Shown here: positions 26,225 through 34,545 of the stretch, piece after piece
Numbering within the stretch: the first letter of the stretch is position 1
How the letters are laid out: every line of letters begins with the position of its first letter
Assembly: GCA_938084685.1 (NCBI GenBank)
Contig: CALKGE010000003.1
Span: forward strand, 163,898-227,897
DNA from: an uncultured Pirellulaceae bacterium
Lineage (GTDB): Bacteria; Planctomycetota; Planctomycetia; Pirellulales; Pirellulaceae
Direction of reading: 5' to 3'
Length of the DNA stretch: 64,000 bases
Program-made: the position numbers and the translations under genes
The notes under the pieces: model-generated
What the model was told of the DNA's origin: nothing
Seen by the model: only the letters and a program-made list of their open reading frames with translations
The model's database searches: none

Positions 26225-27802
26225 ATGACAGTTAAGACAATTCAGATTTACGATACTACGCTTCGCGATGGTACTCAGGGGGAAGGGGTAAGCCTTTCAC
26301 TGGAAGACAAGCTTCAGATAGCAAAGCGTCTGGATGAAATCGGTGTCGACTACATCGAAGGTGGTTATCCGTTGTCCAATGAGAAGGACGAACAGTTCTT
26401 TCAGAGAGTTCAGGAGCTTGATCTGCAGCACGCCAAAGTCTGCGCATTTGGGATGACTAGACGGCGAGGAATTTCGGCAGCAGAGGATCCAGGGATGCTG
26501 GCGTTGCTTAACAGTGAAGCTCCGGTCTGCACCGTGGTCGGAAAGACGTGGGATTTTCATGTCACTGAGGTATTACGCGTGGCGTTGGAAGAGAACCTGC
26601 AGATGATAGCCGACAGTGTTGGTTTTCTTGTGCAGCAAGGTCGAGAAGTGATTTATGACGCCGAGCATTTTTTTGATGGTTGGAAAGCCAATCCGGACTA
26701 TGCTCGTGAAACACTTCGTTCTGCTGCGGAAGCGGGCGCGAGTCTGGTGGCCTTGTGTGATACGAATGGAGGATCACTTCCTGAGGAAATTGCCGAGTTG
26801 ACTCGGGCGGCGGCCGAGGCAGTTGCGGAGTCTGGTATCTCTGTGGGGATTCATTGTCATAACGACAGTGAGCTGGCCGTGGCCAATTCACTTGCCGGAG
26901 TGGATGCGGGGGCAGTCCAGGTGCAGGGGACGATCAATGGGATTGGTGAACGCTGTGGTAACGCCGACTTGATTTCGGTTGTCGCGAATCTGGCATTCAA
27001 AAAACAGGGTTACGAAGTATTGGGAGGGACCGGTCTGGAGCATCTGACGGAATTGTCACGTTTTGTTTATGAAATGGCCAATATGAACTTCCGGGACGGG
27101 CAGCCGTTTGTAGGACGTAGTGCCTTTGCTCATAAAGGAGGCATGCATGCTCATGCAGTCGCCAAGGCCGCCAGCACGTATGAACACCTGGATCCGGCTC
27201 TGGTGGGAAATGAACGCCGGATTCTGATCAGTGAATTGTCTGGTCGAAGTAATATCAAAGCGTTGTCGGCCGAGCATAATCTGCCAGACGACGACGCATT
27301 GATGCGGGATATTCTGGCAGAGGTTGTGCGACTGGAAAACGAAGGGTTTCAATTTGAAGCTGCCAAGGCATCGTTTGCACTGCTGGTACAGCGATGTGCC
27401 GGGAATTATAAATCCCACTTTGACCAGATCAGATATCATGTCGAAGTGGGAGTCCAAGCTGATGGTACGGTGACGAACGAGGCCACCGTCAAGGTTGCGG
27501 TAGGCGATCAGGTGCGTCATGAGGTGGCGGAAGGTGATGGTCCTGTGAATGCGCTGGATGCTGCAATCCGCAAGGCACTCCGCGACACCTATCCACAATT
27601 AAAGGATATGCATCTGGTCGACTACAAAGTACGTGTGGTAAACTCGGACGCCGGAACGGCTGCCAGAATCCGCGTTTTCATTGATTGTAAAGATGAGAGT
27701 GATGTCTGGGGGACTGTCGGGGTCAGTGAGAATATCATCGAGGCGAGCTGGATGGCGCTGGTCGATGCCATCGAATACAAACTGTACAAAGATGAAGAGT
27801 AA
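26225..27802 (+). CDS. cimA: Citramalate synthase CimA
   Basis: About 525 residues from ATG 26225, chosen because AGGAA lies 5 bp upstream; an ATG at 26210 would add five residues. It is a DRE-TIM metallolyase: IYDTTLRDGTQGEGVSLS at the N-terminus, VDYIEGGYPLSN (rather than the LeuA ExGFP context), the metal/substrate motif GIHCHNDSELAVANSL, and a C-terminal regulatory domain. These are marks of the CimA clade, which condenses pyruvate and acetyl-CoA to citramalate, giving isoleucine without threonine. Other family members (LeuA, NifV) are less likely. The upstream Ile-rich attenuator independently supports the isoleucine role. Confidence 0.9.
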   Translation: MTVKTIQIYDTTLRDGTQGEGVSLSLEDKLQIAKRLDEIGVDYIEGGYPLSNEKDEQFFQRVQELDLQHAKVCAFGMTRRRGISAAEDPGMLALLNSEAPVCTVVGKTWDFHVTEVLRVALEENLQMIADSVGFLVQQGREVIYDAEHFFDGWKANPDYARETLRSAAEAGASLVALCDTNGGSLPEEIAELTRAAAEAVAESGISVGIHCHNDSELAVANSLAGVDAGAVQVQGTINGIGERCGNADLISVVANLAFKKQGYEVLGGTGLEHLTELSRFVYEMANMNFRDGQPFVGRSAFAHKGGMHAHAVAKAASTYEHLDPALVGNERRILISELSGRSNIKALSAEHNLPDDDALMRDILAEVVRLENEGFQFEAAKASFALLVQRCAGNYKSHFDQIRYHVEVGVQADGTVTNEATVKVAVGDQVRHEVAEGDGPVNALDAAIRKALRDTYPQLKDMHLVDYKVRVVNSDAGTAARIRVFIDCKDESDVWGTVGVSENIIEASWMALVDAIEYKLYKDEE

Positions 27803-27865
27803 GGAAGGGGACCTGGCCAGCGGTCTGTTTTTTATCGAGATCATTAACAGAGAAATATTGTACTA

Positions 27866-30800
27866 ATGGGTTTTGAGTTTTCGTCGGAATCGCTCCCTAC
27901 CAGTTTCGATTTCAAAGAAGCTAGTGAGCGTATTTTTAATAGTTGGGTTGAGGCGGGCTATTTCCATGGAGATCCGTCATCTGAAAAGCCTCACTTTTCT
28001 ATCGTGATTCCGCCTCCGAATGTTACCGGAGCGCTGCATCTGGGGCATGCATTGAACAATACATTGCAGGACGTACTCGCTCGCATGCGACGTATGCAGG
28101 GCTATGAAACACTTTGGATGCCTGGAACGGATCACGCTGGAATCGCAACTCAGGCTGTGGTCGAGCGTCGTCTCAAGGAAGAAGAGAACAAGACACGGCA
28201 TGACCTGGGACGCGAAGCGCTGGTCGAGCGGATCTGGGAATGGAAAGGCCAGTATGAAAAACGGATTCTTTCACAGCTCAAGCAGCTGGGTTCAAGTTGT
28301 GACTGGGAACGCACTCGGTTTACCCTTGATGAGATCTGTGCCCGAGCGGTACGAACGACGTTTTTTGATCTGTTCAAGAAGAAGTACATTTACCGTGGCA
28401 AACGTCTGGTTAACTGGGATACCTACTTGCAGACAGCCGTAAGCGACGACGAAGTATTCCACGCAGTGGTGGATGGAAATTTTTGGCATTTTCGCTATCC
28501 CGTGATCGACCCTCAGGAAGGCGAGCCGACTCATGTTACCGTCGCCACCACTCGGCCAGAAACGATGTTAGGGGACACGGCGGTGGCCGTGCATCCGGAT
28601 CCTCAGCGAGCTTTGCAAAAAGTCCAGCAGGAACTGGAAGCCAGATTACAGGGGGCTGCCGATAGTGAGAAGCAGTTGATTCAGCAGCAGCTGGACGCGT
28701 TGGAGCAGCGTCAGCAGGAGGTGCTGCCTGGTTTAATTCAGCTTCGTGATATGGCATTGGCCGGACGCAAACTGATGTTGCCGCTTATGAATCGTGAGAT
28801 TCTGTTGGTCGCCGACGAGTGGGCGAAGCCGGAAATGGGTAGCGGGTGCGTCAAGATCACTCCGGCTCACGATCCGAATGACTATGAAGTTGGCCAGCGT
28901 TGTGGTTTGGAGAAGATAAATATTCTCCGTACTGACGGAATGTTGAATGCCAATGCGGGGGACTACCAGGGGTTAACCGTCAAGGAGGCCAGGAAACGTG
29001 TGGTCGAAGACCTGGAGTCGCTGGGGCTTTTAGAGCAAATCGAGGACCGTGAAATCGATCTGGCTCATTCTGATCGCAGTAAAACTCCGATTGAACCCTA
29101 TCTGGCGGATCAGTGGTTCGTTCGCATGCAGGACCTTGCCCAGTCGGCAATGGATGCTGTGGAAGATGATCGCGTTCAAATCTTTCCTCAGCGTTACCGC
29201 AAAGGATATCTGGATTGGCTCGGCGAAAAACGGGACTGGCCAGTCAGCCGCCAGCTTTGGTGGGGACATCAGATTCCGATCTGGTCGTATGCCTGCCAGG
29301 ACCAGGCAGATTTGGACAGTCGGCTGGCCGAGCTGGATGCGGATATTGATATCCAGGCAGGCGCCGCTGCGTATCAGGTCGAATTGACGGCAGCATTAAA
29401 TGCAGAGAGTCGGGTTGTTGGCGAAGATGCTGGCGACACATTTGCAGTGATTCATGTCTGTATCAATGATGAAAATGACGCGTTGGAATCCCGGTTCGTC
29501 GAACGGGGGTTTGTGCGGGAAGAGGATGTACTGGATACCTGGTTCAGTTCTGCCCTGTGGCCTCACAGCACCCTGGGGTGGCCGGAGAAAACAGCTGAGT
29601 TAGCCAAGTTCTATCCCACCAGTGCACTGATCACCAGTCGTGACATTATCACGTTATGGGTGGCAAGGATGGTATTGATGGGACTCAATAACATGGGGGA
29701 AGTCCCGTTTCGGGAAGTCTTTATTCATCCGAAGATTTTGGATGGGTATGGCGAGACGATGTCCAAAAGCAAAGGCAACGGCGTCGATCCATTGGATGTG
29801 ATTGATAAGTTTGGGCCGGATGCGTTGCGCTTTGGTCTGGCTTATCTCACAACCGAAACACAGGATGTGCGGATGCCGGTACAGTTTGAGTGCCCTCATT
29901 GTGAAAGTCTGATGGATCAGACGAAAAAGAACCGGGAACTTGCTCGGGTAACATGCAAACAATGTGGCGAAGAATTCAAAACCCAGTGGGCACGCAATGA
30001 AGAAGATCTGGCGTTGCCTTCCGGCCCGGTGGTCAGTGAGCGTTTTGAGGTGGCGAGGAATTTCTGTACGAAACTCTGGAATGCGTCCCGTTTTACACTG
30101 TTGAACCTGTCAGGTTACCAGGCGGCACCAGTGGCGGACAGCGAGTTGGCGTTTGAAGATCGTTGGTTGCTGAGTCGTCTGTCGTCGGTGACCAGGGAAG
30201 TGACCGAGAAACTTGAGCATTATGGTTATGCAGATGCAGCAAGAGCTCTTTATGATTTTGCCTGGGATGAATTCTGCAGTTTCTATATTGAGATGACCAA
30301 GTCCCGGATGCAGGACGATGCGTCGAAACCGATCGCTCAGCGAGTGACGGCATTCGCGCTGGATCAGTTACTACGTCTGTTGCACCCCATGATCCCCTTT
30401 GTGACCGAGGAAGTTTGGGGGTTGTTATCCCGAGTGGCACCGGAGCGGGGGTTGAACGCATTGAGTGAGGCCTCTGAATCGATCATGGTGGCAAGTTGGC
30501 CACAGGTGGAGTCCGACCATATTGACCCAGTCATTGAACAGCAATTTGCCCTGTTCCAGGATGTGCTGCGTGCGATTCGGGAGATCCGTAGTCGTCAGAA
30601 TATTGCGCCGAAACAGGAAGTTGAGTTTTTTGTTGCCTGCAGTGCTGAAGATGTGGAATTGCTGAAACCAATGGATCAGTATTTTCAGTCCATGGCCAAC
30701 GCTCGTAGCATCGCCTGGGGAGAGGACGTGGAGCCCCCGGCCAATAGTGCCAATGTGAGGATTGATGCTGTTGAAGTTTTTGTGGACCTGAAGGATTTCA

Positions 30801-31012
30801 TTGACGTGGGTGCCGAGATCGATCGAAATGAGAAACTGCTTGGAAAACTGTTGGGTCAGATTCAGGGAAAACAGAAGAAGTTGTCCAACGAAAATTTTGT
30901 GGCTCGTGCACCTGAGGATGTTGTGCAGCGTGAACGTGATGGGTTGGTGAAGCTGGAGCAGGAAGCTGCTTCCGTAGAACGAGCTCTGGAAACGCTTCGC
31001 AGTCAGAGCTAG
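27866..31012 (+). CDS. valS: Valyl-tRNA synthetase with zinc-ribbon insert
   Basis: A 1048-residue class I synthetase. The HIGH-type motif is HLGHA near residue 58, in PPPNVTGALHLGHALNN, typical of ValRS. The editing domain holds TTRPETMLGDTAVAVHP. The KMSKS-type motif is ETMSKSKGNGVDPLD near 630. Shortly after it, a CPHC ... CKQCG zinc ribbon (about residues 674-705) is inserted. The C-terminal coiled coil (NEKLLGKLLGQIQGKQKKL) is intact. It lies 63 bp behind cimA with no terminator between them, so the Ile/Val-rich attenuator may also control this gene. Confidence 0.96.
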   Translation: MGFEFSSESLPTSFDFKEASERIFNSWVEAGYFHGDPSSEKPHFSIVIPPPNVTGALHLGHALNNTLQDVLARMRRMQGYETLWMPGTDHAGIATQAVVERRLKEEENKTRHDLGREALVERIWEWKGQYEKRILSQLKQLGSSCDWERTRFTLDEICARAVRTTFFDLFKKKYIYRGKRLVNWDTYLQTAVSDDEVFHAVVDGNFWHFRYPVIDPQEGEPTHVTVATTRPETMLGDTAVAVHPDPQRALQKVQQELEARLQGAADSEKQLIQQQLDALEQRQQEVLPGLIQLRDMALAGRKLMLPLMNREILLVADEWAKPEMGSGCVKITPAHDPNDYEVGQRCGLEKINILRTDGMLNANAGDYQGLTVKEARKRVVEDLESLGLLEQIEDREIDLAHSDRSKTPIEPYLADQWFVRMQDLAQSAMDAVEDDRVQIFPQRYRKGYLDWLGEKRDWPVSRQLWWGHQIPIWSYACQDQADLDSRLAELDADIDIQAGAAAYQVELTAALNAESRVVGEDAGDTFAVIHVCINDENDALESRFVERGFVREEDVLDTWFSSALWPHSTLGWPEKTAELAKFYPTSALITSRDIITLWVARMVLMGLNNMGEVPFREVFIHPKILDGYGETMSKSKGNGVDPLDVIDKFGPDALRFGLAYLTTETQDVRMPVQFECPHCESLMDQTKKNRELARVTCKQCGEEFKTQWARNEEDLALPSGPVVSERFEVARNFCTKLWNASRFTLLNLSGYQAAPVADSELAFEDRWLLSRLSSVTREVTEKLEHYGYADAARALYDFAWDEFCSFYIEMTKSRMQDDASKPIAQRVTAFALDQLLRLLHPMIPFVTEEVWGLLSRVAPERGLNALSEASESIMVASWPQVESDHIDPVIEQQFALFQDVLRAIREIRSRQNIAPKQEVEFFVACSAEDVELLKPMDQYFQSMANARSIAWGEDVEPPANSANVRIDAVEVFVDLKDFIDVGAEIDRNEKLLGKLLGQIQGKQKKLSNENFVARAPEDVVQRERDGLVKLEQEAASVERALETLRSQS

Positions 31013-31081
31013 ATTTCCTGGCCTTTCGCGTATAATAGAAGCAGACCTCCTGCGTTTTGGTTCCCTCGGAGAAGATTACAG

Positions 31082-31486
31082 ATGCCCATCGAGTTAAAAC
31101 TTTCGCGAATTATCATCAGCGACATTAACGATCACCAGGTTATCTATCTCAAAGAAGTGAACGGGGATCGTACGTTTCCAATTCTGATCGGTATTTTCGA
31201 AGCGTCCAGTATTGAGCGACGGGTTAAAGATTTCAAAGCTCCCCGGCCATTAACGCACGATCTGCTGTGCAGTGTTGTCGATGCGCTAGGTGGTGAACTC
31301 GATAGCGTCATGATTTCCGAAGTGCAAGGTCATACCTATTTTGCTCGCTTGCGAGTGCGAGTGGACGGACAGCTGATTGACGTCGACTCCAGACCTTCCG
31401 ATGCCATAGCCGTGGCCGTGACCTGCGAGCCTCCGCTGCCCATCTACATCGAAGAGGAAGTATTGGCAGAAGCCATTGAGAATTAG
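31082..31486 (+). CDS. Bifunctional nuclease family (DUF151) protein
   Basis: A 134-residue BFN-domain protein. It has LPILIG-type strand FPILIGIFEASSIERR, RPLTHDLLCSVVDALGG and VDSRPSDAIAVAV, all hallmarks of the family. Plant members have been described as nucleases, but bacterial roles are poorly defined. It has GGAGAAG upstream of the ATG, and a TATAAT box at 31031-31036 may give it its own promoter. Its last 4 bp overlap the convergent lysC end. Confidence 0.88.
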   Translation: MPIELKLSRIIISDINDHQVIYLKEVNGDRTFPILIGIFEASSIERRVKDFKAPRPLTHDLLCSVVDALGGELDSVMISEVQGHTYFARLRVRVDGQLIDVDSRPSDAIAVAVTCEPPLPIYIEEEVLAEAIEN

Positions 31487-33264
31487 CGTGTAGGCTGAAT
31501 GACGTCTGCGAAGGCTTGCTTCAGTGTTTCCAGCCCCACGGCGGCCTGACTATCATCCACCACCACGTTGACGCGGACTTCGCTGGTATTGATCATTTCA
31601 ATATTCAGTCCGGCTTCGGCGAGACTCTGGAACATGCGGATGGCAACGCCAGTGTGGCTCCGCAGGCCGATGCCCGAAACACTCAGTTTTGCCACTGCGG
31701 GGTTACTACTGAGCTGTTGGAATGGTACTTCAGACTCCAATTCGCGAATCACCTCCAGCGTTCGGTCCACATCATTACGATCCACCGTGAAGCTGAGGCT
31801 GGCGAGTTCTGAGTTATCCAGATAACTTTGAATGATCATATCGACGACGATATCCTGTTGAGCCACTTTTTCAAAGATCGTGGCAGCGATACCTGGAACG
31901 TCGGCGATACCCTGGATAGAGATACTTGCTTGAGTGGAGTCCAGCGAGATTTCAGTGATTGAAAGTTCTTCGAGTCCTTGCAGCTCGTTCGCCGCAGCAG
32001 CCGGGTCTACTGCGGTCGTGGCCTGCTGAGATTCTGCCGGGACAGCATCCGGATTTTGTTTGTCCAATTTAAATACATTATGGACGGCATAGATGGCATC
32101 CATGGCCTGGTCACGATCAACCAGAACCGAAATCTTGATTTGGCTGGTGGTAATCATGTGGATGTTGATATTTTCTTCGGCCAGCGCGCGAAACATGCGG
32201 TCAGACACACCTGACTGTTCTGCCATGCCGATACCGACGACAGAGACCTTGGAGACATTATCGCGGTGTGAGATATTTTGGATGCCGAGTTGTTCAACAA
32301 TTGGTTGGACGGCATCCAGAGTGGGAGCAAGATCGGAAGAGGGCACGGTGAAGGAAATATTGGATAATCCGTCGGTTCCGGCGTCCTGAACGATCATGTC
32401 GACGGTAATGTTGGCCTGGGCGATCGTGCTGAATATGGCGTTACTGCTACCTGGTTTGTCAGGGACTCCAGTCAGTGTGACTCGAGCTTCGTCCAGCGTA
32501 ACTGCCGCTCCGCTCACTCCGCGTGACGGGTCTTCCGAGATGGTAGATATGATGGTTCCTGCATTGTCCACAGAGCTGTTTCGGACATGTACTGGTACGT
32601 TAAATTTCTTGGCAAATTCAATGGAGCGACTGTGCATTACACCGGCGCCCAGGCTGGCAAGTTCCAGCATTTCGTCGTAACTGGTGTGGGATACTTTCCT
32701 GGCACAGGTCACAACTCGGGGATCGGCCGTGTAGACACCGTCAACATCCGTATAGATTTCACAACGGGCCCCTAAAACGGCTGCCAGTGAAACAGCTGTG
32801 GTATCACTACCACCGCGACCCAGTGTCGTAATGTTAAAGTCTTCGTCAATTCCCTGGAACCCTGCCGCGATGACGATGTTCCCATCATCCAATAGCTTTT
32901 GCATACGGTCAGTTGAGATCGAGATGATTCGGGCTTTGCCGAATGCATTGTCGGTTCGAATTCCGATTTGAGCGCCGGTGAGACTTACCGCTTTATGGCC
33001 CAGCGACACAATGGCCATGGCTGTCAGAGCCACACTCACCTGTTCACCGGTGGAAAGTAGCATGTCCATTTCACGAGCTGGAGGTCGCTCCATCAACTCG
33101 TGAGCTAAAGCGACCAGCGTGTCCGTGTTTTTTCCCATGGCGCTGACCACCATTACCACCTGATGTCCTTCTTGCTGAGCTTTAATCGCTTTCTTGGCAG
33201 CGGAAAGGATTTTTTCCGTGGTGGCGACACTCGTACCGCCGAATTTTTGAACGATGATTGACAT
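31483..33264 (-). CDS. lysC: Aspartate kinase LysC with four ACT domains
   Basis: A 593-residue aspartokinase, longer than the usual 400-460. The kinase core (IVQKFGGTSVATTEKI, MLLSTGEQVSVAL, TLGRGGSDTTAVSLAAVLGA) fills about residues 1-235. A first ACT pair spans about 265-405 and, after a Gln/Ala-rich linker, a second pair spans about 440-590 with the parallel motifs GIADVPGIAATIFEKVA and GIGLRSHTGVAIRMFQSLAEAGLNIEMI. Four-ACT enzymes are known from cyanobacteria and allow feedback by lysine and threonine together. It is the last gene of the hom / phosphomutase-like / lysC operon, 44 bp after its neighbour. Confidence 0.95.
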   Translation of the reverse strand: MSIIVQKFGGTSVATTEKILSAAKKAIKAQQEGHQVVMVVSAMGKNTDTLVALAHELMERPPAREMDMLLSTGEQVSVALTAMAIVSLGHKAVSLTGAQIGIRTDNAFGKARIISISTDRMQKLLDDGNIVIAAGFQGIDEDFNITTLGRGGSDTTAVSLAAVLGARCEIYTDVDGVYTADPRVVTCARKVSHTSYDEMLELASLGAGVMHSRSIEFAKKFNVPVHVRNSSVDNAGTIISTISEDPSRGVSGAAVTLDEARVTLTGVPDKPGSSNAIFSTIAQANITVDMIVQDAGTDGLSNISFTVPSSDLAPTLDAVQPIVEQLGIQNISHRDNVSKVSVVGIGMAEQSGVSDRMFRALAEENINIHMITTSQIKISVLVDRDQAMDAIYAVHNVFKLDKQNPDAVPAESQQATTAVDPAAAANELQGLEELSITEISLDSTQASISIQGIADVPGIAATIFEKVAQQDIVVDMIIQSYLDNSELASLSFTVDRNDVDRTLEVIRELESEVPFQQLSSNPAVAKLSVSGIGLRSHTGVAIRMFQSLAEAGLNIEMINTSEVRVNVVVDDSQAAVGLETLKQAFADVIQPTR

Positions 33265-33308
33265 GTTGATTTTGCAGGTGGGATTAAAAACAGATGGATT
33301 GGAAAGGA

Positions 33309-34508
33309 CTAGCCAAGAAAGTAACTCATGACTTCATGGCCATTGGGGAACTGGAGTGCCGAGGCTTCCGCTTGCGTTTCTTCGTAATGGGTGTTGCTGT
33401 CCGGAGTGATTCCGGAACCGGCGATGGCAAACGGAACGATGCCATGGCTATGTGTCTTGGTTCGGATTGGAGTCGGGTGGTCGGGTGAGACGAGGACTCG
33501 ATAATCTCCACGGGACTCCAGTTCCGTCACAAGTGGTCCGACGATGTGAGTATCAATCTGCTCGAGAGCTTTGATTTTGGCTTCTGTGTCACCTTCGTGC
33601 GAGGCTTCATCGGTTGCTTCGACATGCACACAGATGATATCGGTGGTCTCCAGAGCATCAATGGCTGCCTGTCCTTTGCCAGCGTAATTCGTGTCGGTGT
33701 ACCCGGTAGCACCTTCGACTTCAATTCTTGGCCAGTTGAGTAATGCGGCGATACCACGCAGCAAATCGACTGCGGTAATCATTTTGCCCTGCTTACCGTA
33801 GACATCTATGAAATCGGGAAGTTTTGGAGTGATTCCCAGGCCCCAAAGCCAGATGTTGGTGGCTGGCAGCTTTCCAGCAGCCACTCGCTGCAGGTTCACC
33901 GGGTGATTTTCGAATAATTTGACACTGTCGCTCATCAACTGACTTAAAAGGTCGCTTCCAGGTCCGCGCGGGAAGTCATGGATGACGGTGTTGTCGGTGA
34001 GGTCGTGAGGAGGAGTCGAGCGTGTGTCGTTGCTGAACGGGGCCTCACTGTTTTCCCCTCGGTAGATCAGCAAGTTGCGATAACTGACTCCCGGAATAAA
34101 TTCCAGAATCTCGCTTCCCAACTCTTCCTGGACGGTGGCAAGCAATGCTGCAGCTTCCTGATCCGAGATATGGTCGGCCGTGAAATCTTTCATGATCTGG
34201 TCCTGGATGGTTACCAGATTACAGCGGATCCCCCAGTCTTTGGGCCCCAGTTCGATTCCCTGAGCTGCTGCCTCCAGCGGAGCGCGTCCAGAGAAGTACT
34301 GATTGGGGTCAAATCCGAGCAGCGACATATTGGCTACGGCAGAACCTGCTGGCAGGTGGGGGGGGACATGATTTGCTGCGCCGAGGACTCCTCGTTGCAC
34401 AACGGCATCCATATGAGGCACGTTGGCGGCCTGCAAAGGCGTTTTGCCTCCCAGACTTTCCTGCGGTTCGTCTGCACATCCATCGGGGATGATAATCGCG
34501 TATTTCAT
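33309..34508 (-). CDS. Phosphoglycerate-mutase-like enzyme, proposed homoserine kinase
   Basis: A 399-residue member of the cofactor-independent phosphoglycerate mutase / ApgM superfamily (alkaline phosphatase fold): IIPDGCADEP, the nucleophile region AGSAVANMSLLGFDP, SGRAPLEAAAQGI, and metal sites DEASHEGD, SPDHPTP and THSHG. One clade of this family has been proposed as an alternative homoserine kinase because it sits in threonine operons. Here it lies directly between hom and lysC (37 and 44 bp gaps), and no GHMP-type thrB is in the window. The likely step is homoserine to phosphohomoserine. A glycolytic phosphoglycerate mutase is the alternative. Confidence 0.82.
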   Translation of the reverse strand: MKYAIIIPDGCADEPQESLGGKTPLQAANVPHMDAVVQRGVLGAANHVPPHLPAGSAVANMSLLGFDPNQYFSGRAPLEAAAQGIELGPKDWGIRCNLVTIQDQIMKDFTADHISDQEAAALLATVQEELGSEILEFIPGVSYRNLLIYRGENSEAPFSNDTRSTPPHDLTDNTVIHDFPRGPGSDLLSQLMSDSVKLFENHPVNLQRVAAGKLPATNIWLWGLGITPKLPDFIDVYGKQGKMITAVDLLRGIAALLNWPRIEVEGATGYTDTNYAGKGQAAIDALETTDIICVHVEATDEASHEGDTEAKIKALEQIDTHIVGPLVTELESRGDYRVLVSPDHPTPIRTKTHSHGIVPFAIAGSGITPDSNTHYEETQAEASALQFPNGHEVMSYFLG

Positions 34509-34545
34509 GAAACTTCCTGGAGATTGATGGGGATAGGGTAGGGCA

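Noticed and set aside
33978-34541. 187-codon plus-strand frame opposite the proposed homoserine kinase
   Set aside because: The opposite frame has all family motifs; this one has none.
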